A DNA stretch of 64,000 nucleotides from Chitinophagales bacterium (GCA_020636535.1 JACJXT010000011.1:186001-250000); one strand, 5' to 3'. Shown: positions 52,547 to 62,337, counted from the stretch's first letter. Notes: generated from the sequence alone by a model not told the origin. Program-made: numbers and translations.

Positions 52547-52561
52547 TTATTACGATATTTG
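52530..52561 (+). promoter_or_regulatory. Probable internal promoter before infA
   Basis: TTG at 52530-52532, then after 21 bases GATATTTG (52554-52561, one mismatch from TAnnTTTG), continuing CAGTCC exactly as at the rpsL promoter. It overlaps the end of map. The likely leader then contains the palindrome CCGAA-a-TTCGG at 52566-52576. Confidence 0.5.
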
Positions 52562-52574
52562 CAGTCCGAAATTC

Positions 52575-52581
52575 GGAAGGA
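52575..52581 (+). promoter_or_regulatory. Shine-Dalgarno site of infA
   Basis: GGAAGGA lies eight bases before the infA ATG, a canonical position. Most genes in this window have no such site, so infA stands out. Confidence 0.5.
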
Positions 52582-52589
52582 TATAAAAT

Positions 52590-52808
52590 ATGGCGAAACA
52601 AGACTTAATAAAATTAGACGGAGTGATAACAGAAGCATTATCAAATGCAATGTTTAGAGTGAAGTTAGAAAATGACCACGAAATATTGGCAACCATTTCA
52701 GGAAAAATGAGAATGAATTACATTAGAATTTTACCTGGAGACAAAGTAGCGGTTGAAATTTCTCCGTATGATTTAGATAGAGGTAGAATAACTTTTAGAT
52801 ATAAATAA
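52590..52808 (+). CDS. infA: Translation initiation factor IF-1
   Basis: A 72-residue S1-domain protein: [20 protein letters not shown], then [20 protein letters not shown] and [20 protein letters not shown]. It binds the 30S A site during initiation. It comes after map and before rpmJ, the usual order, and seems to have its own promoter and ribosome-binding site. Confidence 0.98.
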   Translation: MAKQDLIKLDGVITEALSNAMFRVKLENDHEILATISGKMRMNYIRILPGDKVAVEISPYDLDRGRITFRYK

Positions 52809-52816
52809 AATATAAG

Positions 52817-52933
52817 ATGAAAGTAAGAGCATCAGTAAAAAAGAGAAGTGAAGACTGCGTTATTGTACGCAGAAAAGGAAAAATTTATGTGATTAATAAA
52901 AAAAATCCACGATTTAAACAAAGACAAGGTTAA
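52817..52933 (+). CDS. rpmJ: Ribosomal protein bL36, zinc-ligand-poor type
   Basis: A 38-residue L36 beginning [14 protein letters not shown] and ending NPRFKQRQG. Zinc-binding L36 has Cys11, Cys14, Cys27 and His33; here only Cys14 remains, the others being Arg-Ser, Asn-Lys and Phe type replacements, so no zinc can bind. The form is common in Bacteroidota. It is eight bases after infA and two before rpsM. Confidence 0.95.
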   Translation: MKVRASVKKRSEDCVIVRRKGKIYVINKKNPRFKQRQG

Positions 52934-52935
52934 TT

Positions 52936-53313
52936 ATGGCTAGAATTTCAGGAATAGACTTACCAAAAAATAAAAGAGGTTGCATTGGCTTAACCTATAT
53001 TTATGGTATTGGACCAGTTAGAGCAAAATATATCTTAAACAAAGCTGGTATAGACGAAAATAAAAAAGTAAACGATTGGAACGATGATGAGCAAACTGCT
53101 ATCAGAAACATCATCAACGAAGAGTTTAAAGTAGAAGGTGCTTTGCGTTCAGAAGTTCAATTAAACATCAAACGATTAATGGACATCGGTTCGTACAGAG
53201 GTATCAGACACAGAAAAGGATTACCAGTTAGAGGTCAAAACACCAAAAGAAACGCTAGAACTAGAAAAGGTAAGAAGAAAACTGTTGCTGGAAAGAAAAA
53301 AGCTACTAAATAA
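52936..53313 (+). CDS. rpsM: Ribosomal protein uS13
   Basis: A 125-residue S13. [20 protein letters not shown] and [11 protein letters not shown] form the helix-hairpin-helix start, [20 protein letters not shown] is the conserved end, followed by a Lys-rich tail. It forms bridges between the 30S head and the 50S subunit. Confidence 0.98.
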   Translation: MARISGIDLPKNKRGCIGLTYIYGIGPVRAKYILNKAGIDENKKVNDWNDDEQTAIRNIINEEFKVEGALRSEVQLNIKRLMDIGSYRGIRHRKGLPVRGQNTKRNARTRKGKKKTVAGKKKATK

Positions 53314-53331
53314 TAGATAAATTTTAATAGA

Positions 53332-53721
53332 ATGGCACAAGCTAAAAAAACAACCAAAAAAAGAGTAGTTAAAGTAGAAGCCGAAGGATATGTTTATATC
53401 AAATCTACTTTTAACAACATCATTATATCTTTTACCAACAAAGCAGGTCAAGTAATCTCTTGGAGTAGTGCAGGAAAAAATGGTTTCCGTGGCTCTAAGA
53501 AAAGTACACCTTATGCTGCTCAAATCGCTGCTCAAGACGCAGGTCAAGTAGCTTACGATGCTGGTTTGAGAAAAGTAGAAGTTTTTGTAAAAGGACCAGG
53601 TAGTGGTAGAGAGTCAGCTATTAGAACGGTTGCTGCTATAGGTATTGATGTTACTATTATTAGAGATGTAACACCACTTCCTCACAACGGATGTCGTCCT
53701 CCAAAAAGAAGAAGAGTATAA
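53332..53721 (+). CDS. rpsK: Ribosomal protein uS11
   Basis: A 129-residue S11. [20 protein letters not shown] and [20 protein letters not shown], ending [15 protein letters not shown], are conserved. It lies on the 30S platform at the E site. The N-terminus is Lys-rich. Confidence 0.98.
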   Translation: MAQAKKTTKKRVVKVEAEGYVYIKSTFNNIIISFTNKAGQVISWSSAGKNGFRGSKKSTPYAAQIAAQDAGQVAYDAGLRKVEVFVKGPGSGRESAIRTVAAIGIDVTIIRDVTPLPHNGCRPPKRRRV

Positions 53722-53738
53722 TTTAAAAAAGAAAAACA

Positions 53739-54347
53739 ATGGCAAGATATACAGGACCAACTACCAAAAAAGCAAGATCATTCGGTGATCCTATTTATGG
53801 TTACGATAAATCATACGAAAAAAGAAAGTATCCTCCAGGTCAACACGGCCCTTCTAAAAGAAGAGGTACTAAATCAGAATATGCTATTCAACTTAAAGAA
53901 AAGCAAAAAGCAAAATATACTTACGGTTTACTAGAAAGACAATTCTTAAACATCTTTAAAGAAGCATCTCGTAAACACGGTGTAACTGGTGAAAACTTAT
54001 TAAAATTATTAGAATTAAGATTAGACAACACCGTATTTAGATTAGGTTTAGCACCAACTCGTAATGCTGCTCGTCAATTAGTTGCTCACAGACACATTAC
54101 AGTAAACGGTCAAATCGTAAACATTCCATCTTACACTTTAAAAATTGGAGATGTTGTTGGCGTAAGAGTAAAATCTAAAAACTTAGAATTAATTACAGAA
54201 ACAGTAAGTACTGGAAGAGTTAAAAAATATCCTTGGTTAGAATTTAACGATGAAAAACTAGAAGGAAAATATGTAGAAATTCCAGAAAGAGATCAAATTC
54301 CAGAAAATATTAAAGAACAATTAATCGTAGAGTTGTACTCTAAATAA
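53739..54347 (+). CDS. rpsD: Ribosomal protein uS4
   Basis: A 202-residue S4. [20 protein letters not shown] and [18 protein letters not shown] open it, and the S4 RNA-binding domain [20 protein letters not shown] with [17 protein letters not shown] follows. The four N-terminal cysteines of zinc-type S4 are absent. S4 starts 30S assembly. Confidence 0.98.
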   Translation: MARYTGPTTKKARSFGDPIYGYDKSYEKRKYPPGQHGPSKRRGTKSEYAIQLKEKQKAKYTYGLLERQFLNIFKEASRKHGVTGENLLKLLELRLDNTVFRLGLAPTRNAARQLVAHRHITVNGQIVNIPSYTLKIGDVVGVRVKSKNLELITETVSTGRVKKYPWLEFNDEKLEGKYVEIPERDQIPENIKEQLIVELYSK

Positions 54348-54391
54348 TAGTTCAGTTTAATATATTATTTTAAAAATAAGAATTTATAAAT

Positions 54392-55387
54392 ATGGCAATA
54401 TTATCATTTCAAAAACCAGATAAAATTTTACTACAAAAAGCTACAGATTTTGAAGGAACATTTGAGTTTGCTCCATTAGAACCTGGCTTTGGTAATACTA
54501 TTGGTAATGCACTAAGAAGAATTTTATTATCTTCTCTAGAAGGTTATGCCATTACTTCTGTTAAAATAGCAGGCGTTCAACACGAATTCTCTACTATTAA
54601 AGGTGTAATAGAAGATGTAACAGAAATTATCTTAAACCTTAAACAAGTTAGATTAAAAAGAGTACTACAAGATGTAGATGCTGGTTTCGAAAAAATTTAT
54701 CTTTCATTAAAAGGTCAAGAGCAATTTACAGCAGCAGACATAGAAGCACATACTAATGTATTTCAAGTTACAAATCCAGAGTTGGTAATTTGTAATATGG
54801 ACAAAGGTATAAACATAGAAATGGAAATTTCTGTTGGTAGAGGTAGAGGTTATGTTCCTGCAGAAGATCACTACTTAGATGGTGCAGCAGTAAACACTAT
54901 AGCAGTAGATTCAATTTATACACCAATCAAAAATGTAAAGTACAGAATTGAAAATACGCGTGTAGAGCAAAGAACAGATTTTGAAAAACTAATCATCGAC
55001 ATTAAAACAGATGGTACTATTCATCCAGAAGATGCCATTAAAGAAGCTGCAAAAATTATGATTCAGCATTTAATGTTAATCTCTGATGAAAATATTACTT
55101 TCGATACAGAAGATAAAGCTAAAGAAGAAGTAGTAGACGAGCATATCTTACATATGAGAAAAATGCTTAAAACACCACTTGAAGATTTAGAATTATCAGT
55201 TCGTGCATTCAACTGTTTGAAAGCTGCAAAAATTAATTCATTAGCAGAATTAGTTCAGTACGATACGAATGAACTATTGAAATTTAGAAACTTTGGTAGA
55301 AAATCTTTAGTAGAAATCGAAGAATTAATTATAGAAAAAGGACTTCACTTTGGTATGGACTTATCTAAATTTAAAATCGAAGATTAA
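54392..55387 (+). CDS. rpoA: DNA-directed RNA polymerase subunit alpha
   Basis: A 331-residue alpha subunit. The N-terminal dimerisation domain has [20 protein letters not shown], the marker of alpha-NTD, and [20 protein letters not shown]. The C-terminal domain, near residues 255-331, has [20 protein letters not shown] and [19 protein letters not shown], the helix-hairpin-helix that binds UP-element DNA. It is flanked by rpsD and rplQ. Confidence 0.98.
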   Translation: MAILSFQKPDKILLQKATDFEGTFEFAPLEPGFGNTIGNALRRILLSSLEGYAITSVKIAGVQHEFSTIKGVIEDVTEIILNLKQVRLKRVLQDVDAGFEKIYLSLKGQEQFTAADIEAHTNVFQVTNPELVICNMDKGINIEMEISVGRGRGYVPAEDHYLDGAAVNTIAVDSIYTPIKNVKYRIENTRVEQRTDFEKLIIDIKTDGTIHPEDAIKEAAKIMIQHLMLISDENITFDTEDKAKEEVVDEHILHMRKMLKTPLEDLELSVRAFNCLKAAKINSLAELVQYDTNELLKFRNFGRKSLVEIEELIIEKGLHFGMDLSKFKIED

Positions 55388-55419
55388 TCATATTAGCATA
55401 GCTAATTAAATTTTAGAAA

Positions 55420-55947
55420 ATGAGACACGGAAATAAAATTAATCACTTAGGAAGAAAGTACGGACATAGAAGTGCTTTACTCAAAAATTTATCGTCTGCT
55501 TTAATAGTACATAAAAGAATTGAAACTACTTTGGCAAAAGCGAAAGAGTTGAGAAAATATGTAGAACCAATTATTACTAAAGCTAAAGAAAATACTACAC
55601 ACAATCGTCGTTTAGCATTTAGTGGTTTGCAAAACAAAGAAGCAGCTAAAGAATTATTTGATGTGGTTGCACCAAAAGTAGGAGATAGACCAGGTGGATA
55701 TACAAGAATCATTCGTCTTGGTGCTAGACTAGGTGATAATGCAGAAATGGCAATTATTGAATTAGTAGACTTCAATGAAACTTATAACTCATCTGCAGAT
55801 GTAGAACAAAAGAAAACTAGAAGAAGCAGAAGAGGTGGTAAAACAGCAACGAAAAAAGAAGAACCAAAAGTTGAGGAAAAAGTAGAAGAGGTTGAGGTAG
55901 TTGAAGAACCAACTCAAGAAGAAAATAATGACAATCCACAAGCTTAA
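55420..55947 (+). CDS. rplQ: Ribosomal protein bL17 with C-terminal extension
   Basis: A 175-residue L17. The core (about residues 1-118) has [20 protein letters not shown] and [20 protein letters not shown]. The remaining ~55 residues are a charged extension, first basic ([18 protein letters not shown]), then strongly acidic ([18 protein letters not shown]). Most bacterial L17 is about 120-130 residues. It ends the array and is followed by a strong terminator. Confidence 0.97.
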   Translation: MRHGNKINHLGRKYGHRSALLKNLSSALIVHKRIETTLAKAKELRKYVEPIITKAKENTTHNRRLAFSGLQNKEAAKELFDVVAPKVGDRPGGYTRIIRLGARLGDNAEMAIIELVDFNETYNSSADVEQKKTRRSRRGGKTATKKEEPKVEEKVEEVEVVEEPTQEENNDNPQA

Positions 55948-55970
55948 AATTAAATTTGGATAAATTGTAA

Positions 55971-56003
55971 AAGGATAGCTTTTTATATGGCTATCCTTTT
56001 TTT
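55971..56003 (+). terminator. Rho-independent terminator of the ribosomal array
   Basis: Nine-base-pair stem AAGGATAGC (55971-55979) with GCTATCCTT (55990-55998), a ten-base loop and seven T residues. It lies 23 bases after the rplQ stop. Confidence 0.88.
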
Positions 56004-56010
56004 ATTTTTG
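56003..56010 (+). promoter_or_regulatory. Possible -7 element (TATTTTTG) of carA
   Basis: Exact TAnnTTTG overlapping the end of the terminator T run, 14 bases before the carA ATG. The T run raises the chance of a random match, and no -33 TTG lies at standard spacing. Confidence 0.35.
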
Positions 56011-56024
56011 GAAAACGCTAAAAC

Positions 56025-57107
56025 ATGAATAAAGCAGTACTACTACTAGAAGACGGAACAAAATTGTATGGAACAAGTTGTGGAAAAATAGGCAAAGCCA
56101 TTGGCGAAATCTGTTTTAATACTTCAATGACAGGTTACCAAGAGTTATTTACAGATCCATCGTACTTTGGTCAGTTACTCATTAGCACTAATGTGCATGT
56201 AGGTAATTATGGAACCATCGACACAGAAAACGAATCGAACAATATACAAATAGCAGGTTTAATTTGTAGAGAGTTTGCACATAACTATTCTAGAAGTCAA
56301 GCCAACGAAGACTTACAAGCTTACTTTGAAAAAAACAATTTGGTAGGCATTGCAGACATCGACACTAGAAAACTAGTCAAACACATTCGTAGCAAAGGAG
56401 CAATGAATGGTATTATTTGTTCTGACGGAACAGACGAAGCAACACTACAACAATTGTTGCAAGAAGCACCATCTATGGAAGGATTAGAATTATCATCAAA
56501 AGTAACTACCAATACTACTTATACATTGGGCAACGAACAAGCCAACTACAAAGTTGCTGTGCTTGATTTAGGTGTAAAGAAAAGTATCTTACAAAACTTC
56601 ATCAATAGAGATTGTTTCGTAAAAGTCTTTCCTGCAAAAACATCATTTAATGAAATATTACAATTTCAACCCAACGGTTTTTTTATTTCTAATGGACCAG
56701 GCGATCCAGCAGTAATGGATTATGCAGTAGAAACAGTTCAGCAAGCATTAGAAAAAGAATTGCCAATTTTCGGAATTTGTTTAGGCAATCAAATTTTAGC
56801 AAGAGCAATGGGTTTGCCAACCTATAAAATGCATCACGGACACAGAGGAGGCAACCATCCAGTAATCAACCTTCAAACAGGAAAAGGTGAAATTACAACA
56901 CAAAACCATGGCTTTGCAGTAGATATGGAAGCAGTAAAAAAAGCCAATACTGTAGAATTGACACATACCAATTTAAATGATGACACCGTAGAAGGATTAG
57001 CAGTAAAAAATAAAAAAGCATTTTCAGTACAATATCATCCAGAAGCATCACCAGGACCACACGACAGCCGCTATCTCTTCGACAATTTTATCAATATGTT
57101 GAAGTAA
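56025..57107 (+). CDS. carA: Carbamoyl-phosphate synthase small subunit
   Basis: A 360-residue glutaminase subunit. The N-terminal domain has LLLEDGTKLYGTSCG and MTGYQELFTDPSYFGQ. The class I amidotransferase domain has the nucleophile Cys in FGICLGNQILARAMG and the His-Glu pair in VQYHPEASPGPHD. It hydrolyses glutamine and feeds ammonia to CarB for pyrimidine and arginine synthesis. carB is not in the window. The position just after rplQ is conserved in Bacteroidota. Confidence 0.97.
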   Translation: MNKAVLLLEDGTKLYGTSCGKIGKAIGEICFNTSMTGYQELFTDPSYFGQLLISTNVHVGNYGTIDTENESNNIQIAGLICREFAHNYSRSQANEDLQAYFEKNNLVGIADIDTRKLVKHIRSKGAMNGIICSDGTDEATLQQLLQEAPSMEGLELSSKVTTNTTYTLGNEQANYKVAVLDLGVKKSILQNFINRDCFVKVFPAKTSFNEILQFQPNGFFISNGPGDPAVMDYAVETVQQALEKELPIFGICLGNQILARAMGLPTYKMHHGHRGGNHPVINLQTGKGEITTQNHGFAVDMEAVKKANTVELTHTNLNDDTVEGLAVKNKKAFSVQYHPEASPGPHDSRYLFDNFINMLK

Positions 57108-57125
57108 CTTATAGCTAAAACTTCT

Positions 57126-57152
57126 TTCTGAATTTATTTCAGAATCTTTTTT
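57126..57152 (+). terminator. Probable terminator of carA
   Basis: Seven-base-pair stem TTCTGAA (57126-57132) with TTCAGAA (57138-57144), a five-base loop, then TCTTTTTT. It is AT-rich, so less stable than the rplQ terminator. Confidence 0.6.
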
Positions 57153-57259
57153 AATATAGATGTAATGGACAAAAAAAATGATTCCATCTTTTTTGGGACA
57201 CTACCATTTATCCTCTAAAATTTCTAATGCGTAATTTGGGAAAATTATTTATACCAATA

Positions 57260-59062
57260 TCAATCAAAAACACTTTCGTTGATATTGGTAGTTAGTTCTA
57301 CTTCACTTTTTAGTCGAATTAATAATGCTTCTGTTTTAGGAAATTCATATTCAAAGAAATAGGTAGCACTTGCTAGTAAATTTTGCCAGTTTTCTAAATT
57401 CTTTTTGTTTGATACATTGAGTAATTTCAACCATTGCCATGCAATTACAACAAAACTAAACAACTCTAAATATAGCGTAGCATCTGATAGAAAAACTTCA
57501 GCACCTTTTTTTTGTGCTTTTGTAACTAAAATCATAGTTAACTCTTGTAGTTGTTGTAATTTTTTCTCTAATAAAATAGCATAGTTAGCAATTGCCTCAT
57601 TTGTCTTAGCAACTGCAATTTCTTTAAACGCTTCTTGCATTAACAACATGGTTGCTTTGCCATTTTGCATCATAATTTTTCTGCCTAATAAATCCATGCC
57701 ATGCATAGCAGTTGTGCCTTCATGTATTGGATGAATTCTTGCTTCTCTGTAATATTGTTCAGCTGGAAAATCTTTAGTATAGCCATAGCCACCAAAACAT
57801 TGTATGGCTAAGCTTGTGCTAATACAAGCAGTTTCTGCTGGATATGATTTGGCAATTGGTGTTAACAATTCTAGCAATAAATGGTATTTTTCTTTTTCTT
57901 CACCTTCGGAAATGGTTTTCATATCTTCATAAAAACAACATTGCATTTCTAATGCTAAAGCAATTTCTACAAACGATTTTTGAAACAACAATATTCTTTT
58001 AACATCGGCATGTTGAATAATTGGTATTTGTTCTGCTTCTGGATTTTTAGAAGAAATAGGTCGGCCTTGCTTTCTTTCTTTTGTATATTGTAGTGCATTG
58101 TAATAAGCAGCACTTGCAATAGAAGTAGCATGTAATCCTACAGAAATTCTAGCTTCATTCATCATCTGAAACATATACGACAATCCTTTGTTTTCTTCGC
58201 CAACCAAAAAACCAATGCAGTTGTCATTTTCGCCAACCATTAAGTGAGCAATTGGAGCACCTTTGTAACCCATTTTATGATAAACACCAGCTGTTGTTAC
58301 ATCATTGCTAGCAAGCTTGCCATTTTCATCTTCAATAAATTTAGGTACTACAAACAGAGATATTCCTTTAGTACCTTTTGGAGCACCTTTAATTCTTGCC
58401 AACATTAAATGAATCACATTGTCAACTGCATCGCTATCACCACAAGAAATAAATATTTTTTGTCCTTTGATTTTGTATGTACCATCATTCATTTTTTCTG
58501 CACTAGTAACCAGATCGCTTAAAGAGCTTCCTGCATTTGGTTCAGTAAGAGCCATAGTGCCTTGCCAATTGCCACTAAACATTTTAGAAAGGTATTTTTC
58601 TTGAAGCTGTTTACTAGCAAAACTTTCTATTAAATGTGCAGCACCCATTGTTAAATACGGAAATGCTGTAGCAGAATAATTAGCAGCACCTAAGATAAAA
58701 CTAGCAGCATAACCAACCGTCATTGGCATTTGTAAACCACCTACTTCTTTTTTAGCAAGTGCATTTATCCAGCCACCTTCACCACAAATTTGCATAATGT
58801 TTTTAACATTAGGGTGTACTTTTATTGTACCATTTTCTAATACAGGTTGATTCCTATCCATCGCTAACCAAATTGGCAGAAAATGTTCTTTCGCTAGTTG
58901 GTCGGTTGCGTCTAAATACAATTGAATAGCATCTTGGTCGTAACCTTCGTAGTGATTGTGTGTGCCTAGGTTTTGAATTCCTAAAACATCAAAAAGAATA
59001 AAGTTAAGGTGTGCTTTGTTATAAAACTGCTCTGCTTGGAAAATGCTATTGATTTTGCTCAT
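57260..59062 (-). CDS. Acyl-CoA dehydrogenase family protein, long form
   Basis: A 600-residue flavoprotein. The N-terminal helical domain is followed by the FAD-binding MALTEPNAGSSLSDL near 170, IKGQKIFISCGDSD near 197 and the C-terminal GGYGYTKDFPAEQYYREARI with HEGTTAMHGMDLLGR, where the Glu of HEG is the position of the catalytic base in part of the family. A further C-terminal domain of about 130 residues makes it the long, FadE5/DmdC-like type. It probably oxidises an acyl-CoA to enoyl-CoA, passing electrons to ETF, but chain length is unknown. It is the last gene of the glmS unit, 49 bases after glmS. Confidence 0.92.
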   Translation of the reverse strand: MSKINSIFQAEQFYNKAHLNFILFDVLGIQNLGTHNHYEGYDQDAIQLYLDATDQLAKEHFLPIWLAMDRNQPVLENGTIKVHPNVKNIMQICGEGGWINALAKKEVGGLQMPMTVGYAASFILGAANYSATAFPYLTMGAAHLIESFASKQLQEKYLSKMFSGNWQGTMALTEPNAGSSLSDLVTSAEKMNDGTYKIKGQKIFISCGDSDAVDNVIHLMLARIKGAPKGTKGISLFVVPKFIEDENGKLASNDVTTAGVYHKMGYKGAPIAHLMVGENDNCIGFLVGEENKGLSYMFQMMNEARISVGLHATSIASAAYYNALQYTKERKQGRPISSKNPEAEQIPIIQHADVKRILLFQKSFVEIALALEMQCCFYEDMKTISEGEEKEKYHLLLELLTPIAKSYPAETACISTSLAIQCFGGYGYTKDFPAEQYYREARIHPIHEGTTAMHGMDLLGRKIMMQNGKATMLLMQEAFKEIAVAKTNEAIANYAILLEKKLQQLQELTMILVTKAQKKGAEVFLSDATLYLELFSFVVIAWQWLKLLNVSNKKNLENWQNLLASATYFFEYEFPKTEALLIRLKSEVELTTNINESVFD

Positions 59063-59066
59063 GAAT

Positions 59067-59074
59067 CAAAAGTA
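59067..59074 (-). promoter_or_regulatory. -7 element (TACTTTTG) of the acyl-CoA dehydrogenase gene
   Basis: Exact TAnnTTTG on the minus strand, ending four bases before the ATG at 59062, the same octamer and spacing as at 26168. Confidence 0.5.
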
Positions 59075-59111
59075 AAAAAATAAGTAGAGATTTATTGTTT
59101 CCACTACAAAA

Positions 59112-60959
59112 TTATTCCACTGTAACGCTTTTGGCTAAGTTTCTTGGTTGGTCAACATCACAGCCACGCATTACTGCTATATAATATGCTAATAATTGTA
59201 ATGGAATAACTGATAAAATTGGACTCAACGGTTCTAAGGTTTCTGGTATTCTTATAATATGTTCTGAAAGTTTATCCATTTCGGTATCATTTTCAGAAAC
59301 AATAGCAATAATTCTACCTTTTCTTGTTTTTACTTCTTCTATGTTAGACAATACCTTTTCGTAGTGTTGCGAACTTGGTGCAATTACTACTACAGGCATA
59401 TTCTCGTCTATTAAAGCAATTGGGCCATGTTTCATTTCTGCTGCTGGATAACCTTCTGCATGTATATATGAGATTTCTTTTAGTTTTAAAGCTCCTTCTA
59501 GTGCTACAGGAAAATTATATCCTCTTCCTAAATACAAGAAATTGCCAACATCTTGATATTCTGCCGCAATGCTTTGAATTAGTTTATCTGCTTTAAGTGT
59601 TTCGTTGATTTTTTTAGGCAACACTTCTAACTCATTAATAAATTCGTGGAACTTAGTTTGTGTAATTGTTCCTTTTAAATAAGCAATTTGTAAAGCAATA
59701 AGTGTTAGTATACTAATTTGAGTGGTAAATGCTTTTGTAGACGCTACACCAATTTCTGGTCCTGCATGCGTATATGAACCAGCATCTGTCATTCGAGAAA
59801 TATTAGAACCAACTACATTACAAATACCATAAGTTAATGCTCCTTTAGATTTTGCCAACTCTATCGCTGCTTTGGTATCGGCAGTTTCTCCTGATTGAGA
59901 AATAGCAATTACTATATCATTTTCATTAATTACTGGATTTCTATACCTAAACTCACTTGCATATTCTACTTCTACATTTACTCGTGCTAAGTCTTCTATA
60001 AGATATTCTCCAATTAAAGCACTATGCCATGAAGTACCACAAGCTACAATAATTATTCTATCTGCATTTTTAAAAGCATTTTCATGTTCTATAATTCCAC
60101 CAAGATTTACCCAAAACTTATTATTATCTACTCTACCTCTAATGCTATTGTATACCGCTTCTGCTTGCTCGTTTATCTCTTTTAACATGAAATGCTCATA
60201 GCCACCTTTTTCAATAGCTTCTAGTTGCATTTCTAATTCATCAATATAAGGACTGTGTTGTTTATTGTCTTTTATTGTTTTAAATTCTTGATCTCCATTA
60301 AGATGCAATACTGCCATTTGTCCATCTTCTAAATAAGTAACCTTATTGGTATGTTCTACAAGTGGTGAACCATCAGATGCAATATAAAATTCATCGGTAC
60401 CAAAACCAATTACCATTGGGCTACTTAGTTTGGCTGCTACGATTTTATCTGGTTCTTCAGAAGAAATAACTAAAATGGCATATGCACCAACTACTTCATT
60501 TAATGCTAGTCGAACGGCTTCTGCTAAATCTACTTTTGTGTTTTTTTGAATTTCATCAATAAGATGAGCCAAAACTTCAGTATCTGTTTCTGAACGAAAT
60601 TCATATCCTCTATTGATTAACTCTTTTTTTAGTGACGAATAATTTTCTATGATACCATTGTGAATGATAGCTAAATTGCCATGCATATTTATATGTGGAT
60701 GTGCATTGATGTCGTTAGCTTGACCATGCGTAGCCCATCTTGTATGTCCAATACCAATTTGTCCAGAAATATCTTGATTGGCAATAAAATCTTCTAGCGT
60801 TTTTACTTTGCCTTTTTTCTTATATACATTTAACTTATTATTTGGATTAATTAAGGCAATGCCTGCACTGTCATAACCTCTGTATTCTAATCGTTTTAAT
60901 CCTTTAATAACAATTGGATACGCTTCTTTTTTTCCAATGTAACCAACAATTCCGCACAT
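59112..60959 (-). CDS. glmS: Glutamine--fructose-6-phosphate aminotransferase (isomerizing)
   Basis: A 615-residue GlmS. The glutaminase domain starts MCGIVGYIG (Cys2 becomes the N-terminal nucleophile) and has RLEYRGYDSAGIAL and HTRWATHGQAND. Two SIS sugar-isomerase domains follow, with ACGTSWHSALIGEYLIEDLA, SQSGETADTKAAIELA and EGYPAAEMKHGPIALID, ending CDVDQPRNLAKSVTVE. It makes glucosamine-6-phosphate, the first committed step to UDP-GlcNAc for peptidoglycan and lipid A. It lies 31 bases after the DUF4270 gene. I see no glmS ribozyme in its short leader. Confidence 0.98.
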   Translation of the reverse strand: MCGIVGYIGKKEAYPIVIKGLKRLEYRGYDSAGIALINPNNKLNVYKKKGKVKTLEDFIANQDISGQIGIGHTRWATHGQANDINAHPHINMHGNLAIIHNGIIENYSSLKKELINRGYEFRSETDTEVLAHLIDEIQKNTKVDLAEAVRLALNEVVGAYAILVISSEEPDKIVAAKLSSPMVIGFGTDEFYIASDGSPLVEHTNKVTYLEDGQMAVLHLNGDQEFKTIKDNKQHSPYIDELEMQLEAIEKGGYEHFMLKEINEQAEAVYNSIRGRVDNNKFWVNLGGIIEHENAFKNADRIIIVACGTSWHSALIGEYLIEDLARVNVEVEYASEFRYRNPVINENDIVIAISQSGETADTKAAIELAKSKGALTYGICNVVGSNISRMTDAGSYTHAGPEIGVASTKAFTTQISILTLIALQIAYLKGTITQTKFHEFINELEVLPKKINETLKADKLIQSIAAEYQDVGNFLYLGRGYNFPVALEGALKLKEISYIHAEGYPAAEMKHGPIALIDENMPVVVIAPSSQHYEKVLSNIEEVKTRKGRIIAIVSENDTEMDKLSEHIIRIPETLEPLSPILSVIPLQLLAYYIAVMRGCDVDQPRNLAKSVTVE

Positions 60960-60990
60960 ATGTAAATCCTTTTTTACAAGGTAATAAATA

Positions 60991-62337
60991 TTAATTAATC
61001 GGTGTATAAATAATTTTTAACACTGGTTTAAGTGTCAAATTACTCGTAGTGCTTCCTGCTAAGATGACTCTATTTGGAGCATATCCAACATTAGATGCCA
61101 AATTGTAGTTTGGATCTGTTCCTGCTAAAAACTTAGTAGAAATATATGCTTTATTTATAGTAGAATTACCTACAGAAACTCTCTGTATTAACGATGTTAT
61201 ATTAAAATTATATTGATATATTTGAGTTCCATTTATAGTAGTAGAATCTAAAGTGGCACTTGCCAATAAGTTTGCATTGTAAGCATTATTATCATACAAA
61301 TACAAAAGTGCAGGCAATTTAAAGTTGCCATTGCTATTATCTTGATACTGATTAAATGTAAGCACTGCTTTATTAATAGCTTTAATACCAAAGTTGCTAA
61401 CTGTAGGAAACTTAACTTCTGTAAGTACACTAGATTCTCCAGAAATATATACTATAGAATCTGATTCGTTACTTGAACTTACTGCATTATTAATCGTACT
61501 ACTAAGTCCATGATTATATAAATTAATACTATTAGAAAGTGTTGTAACAGAATTACCTACTATATACGCAAATTTTGTAGGAAAAGACAATGCATGTGTA
61601 GTATTATTACGATCTTTTACAAAAATTATCATTCTAGAATAACTACTAGACAAATCTACTTTTGCCATAATATTTGCTGAGTTCGCTGCTTCAACCATTA
61701 AACCAACAAATCTATCTTGAAAAACACTTAATTTACTTAGTACACTATCTGAGCTTCCTATTTGACTTACAAATTCATTAGCATAACTAGTATATAATGG
61801 AATCTTAAGTAAACTACTTACTCCTGCTGTATCATTTAAACCAGAAGATACTGCTTTAGCTGGTTCAAAATAATAATTGCTATTGCTTCCTACTGTTTGA
61901 ACGCCAACAATACTGCTTTCGTTAGAGTAGTATGGTAAATATTCATTCAGCTTTACATTTAACTTCTTTACCGTAAAGTTTACAGGCGTAGTTGTATCGC
62001 CATAAACACTACTATATTTTAAATACAAGAAAACTGAGTCGATGGTAAAAGGACCTAATGAATCGTTTGGAATTCCAGATGGCATATTTATTTGTAGTGC
62101 TAATTTAGCATTGCTTGTACCAAAAATAGCATCGTTAATATATCCCAAGAAATTGAAATTCATTTTGTCTGTTCTAAATGGCGTTTCGCTAACTGTTTTT
62201 GTAAATAGCGAGAATGTATCTACGCTAACTACATTTAGCAAATCATCTCCAGGTAGTAAGTTGGCTCCAATATCTTCACTTTTTTTGCAACTGAATGCCA
62301 ATAAACTAATCAACAAAATAGCTATAAGTTGTTTCAT
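60991..62337 (-). CDS. DUF4270 family lipoprotein
   Basis: A 448-residue lipoprotein; the signal ends LLAFSC (Cys17), followed by KKSEDIGANLLPGDD, the typical DUF4270 start. FLGYINDAIFGTSNAKLALQ and DSVFLYLKYSS are also family-like, and the rest is beta-rich with Ser/Asn-rich loops. Function is unknown; members occur only in Bacteroidota, very often beside the GT5-like gene and glmS, as here. It starts 15 bases after the GT5-like gene's stop. Confidence 0.9.
   Translation of the reverse strand: MKQLIAILLISLLAFSCKKSEDIGANLLPGDDLLNVVSVDTFSLFTKTVSETPFRTDKMNFNFLGYINDAIFGTSNAKLALQINMPSGIPNDSLGPFTIDSVFLYLKYSSVYGDTTTPVNFTVKKLNVKLNEYLPYYSNESSIVGVQTVGSNSNYYFEPAKAVSSGLNDTAGVSSLLKIPLYTSYANEFVSQIGSSDSVLSKLSVFQDRFVGLMVEAANSANIMAKVDLSSSYSRMIIFVKDRNNTTHALSFPTKFAYIVGNSVTTLSNSINLYNHGLSSTINNAVSSSNESDSIVYISGESSVLTEVKFPTVSNFGIKAINKAVLTFNQYQDNSNGNFKLPALLYLYDNNAYNANLLASATLDSTTINGTQIYQYNFNITSLIQRVSVGNSTINKAYISTKFLAGTDPNYNLASNVGYAPNRVILAGSTTSNLTLKPVLKIIYTPIN

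Noticed and set aside
59112..60990. glmS ribozyme upstream of glmS
   Set aside because: Only 31 bases separate glmS from the preceding gene, too short for the ribozyme, and no matching core is seen.
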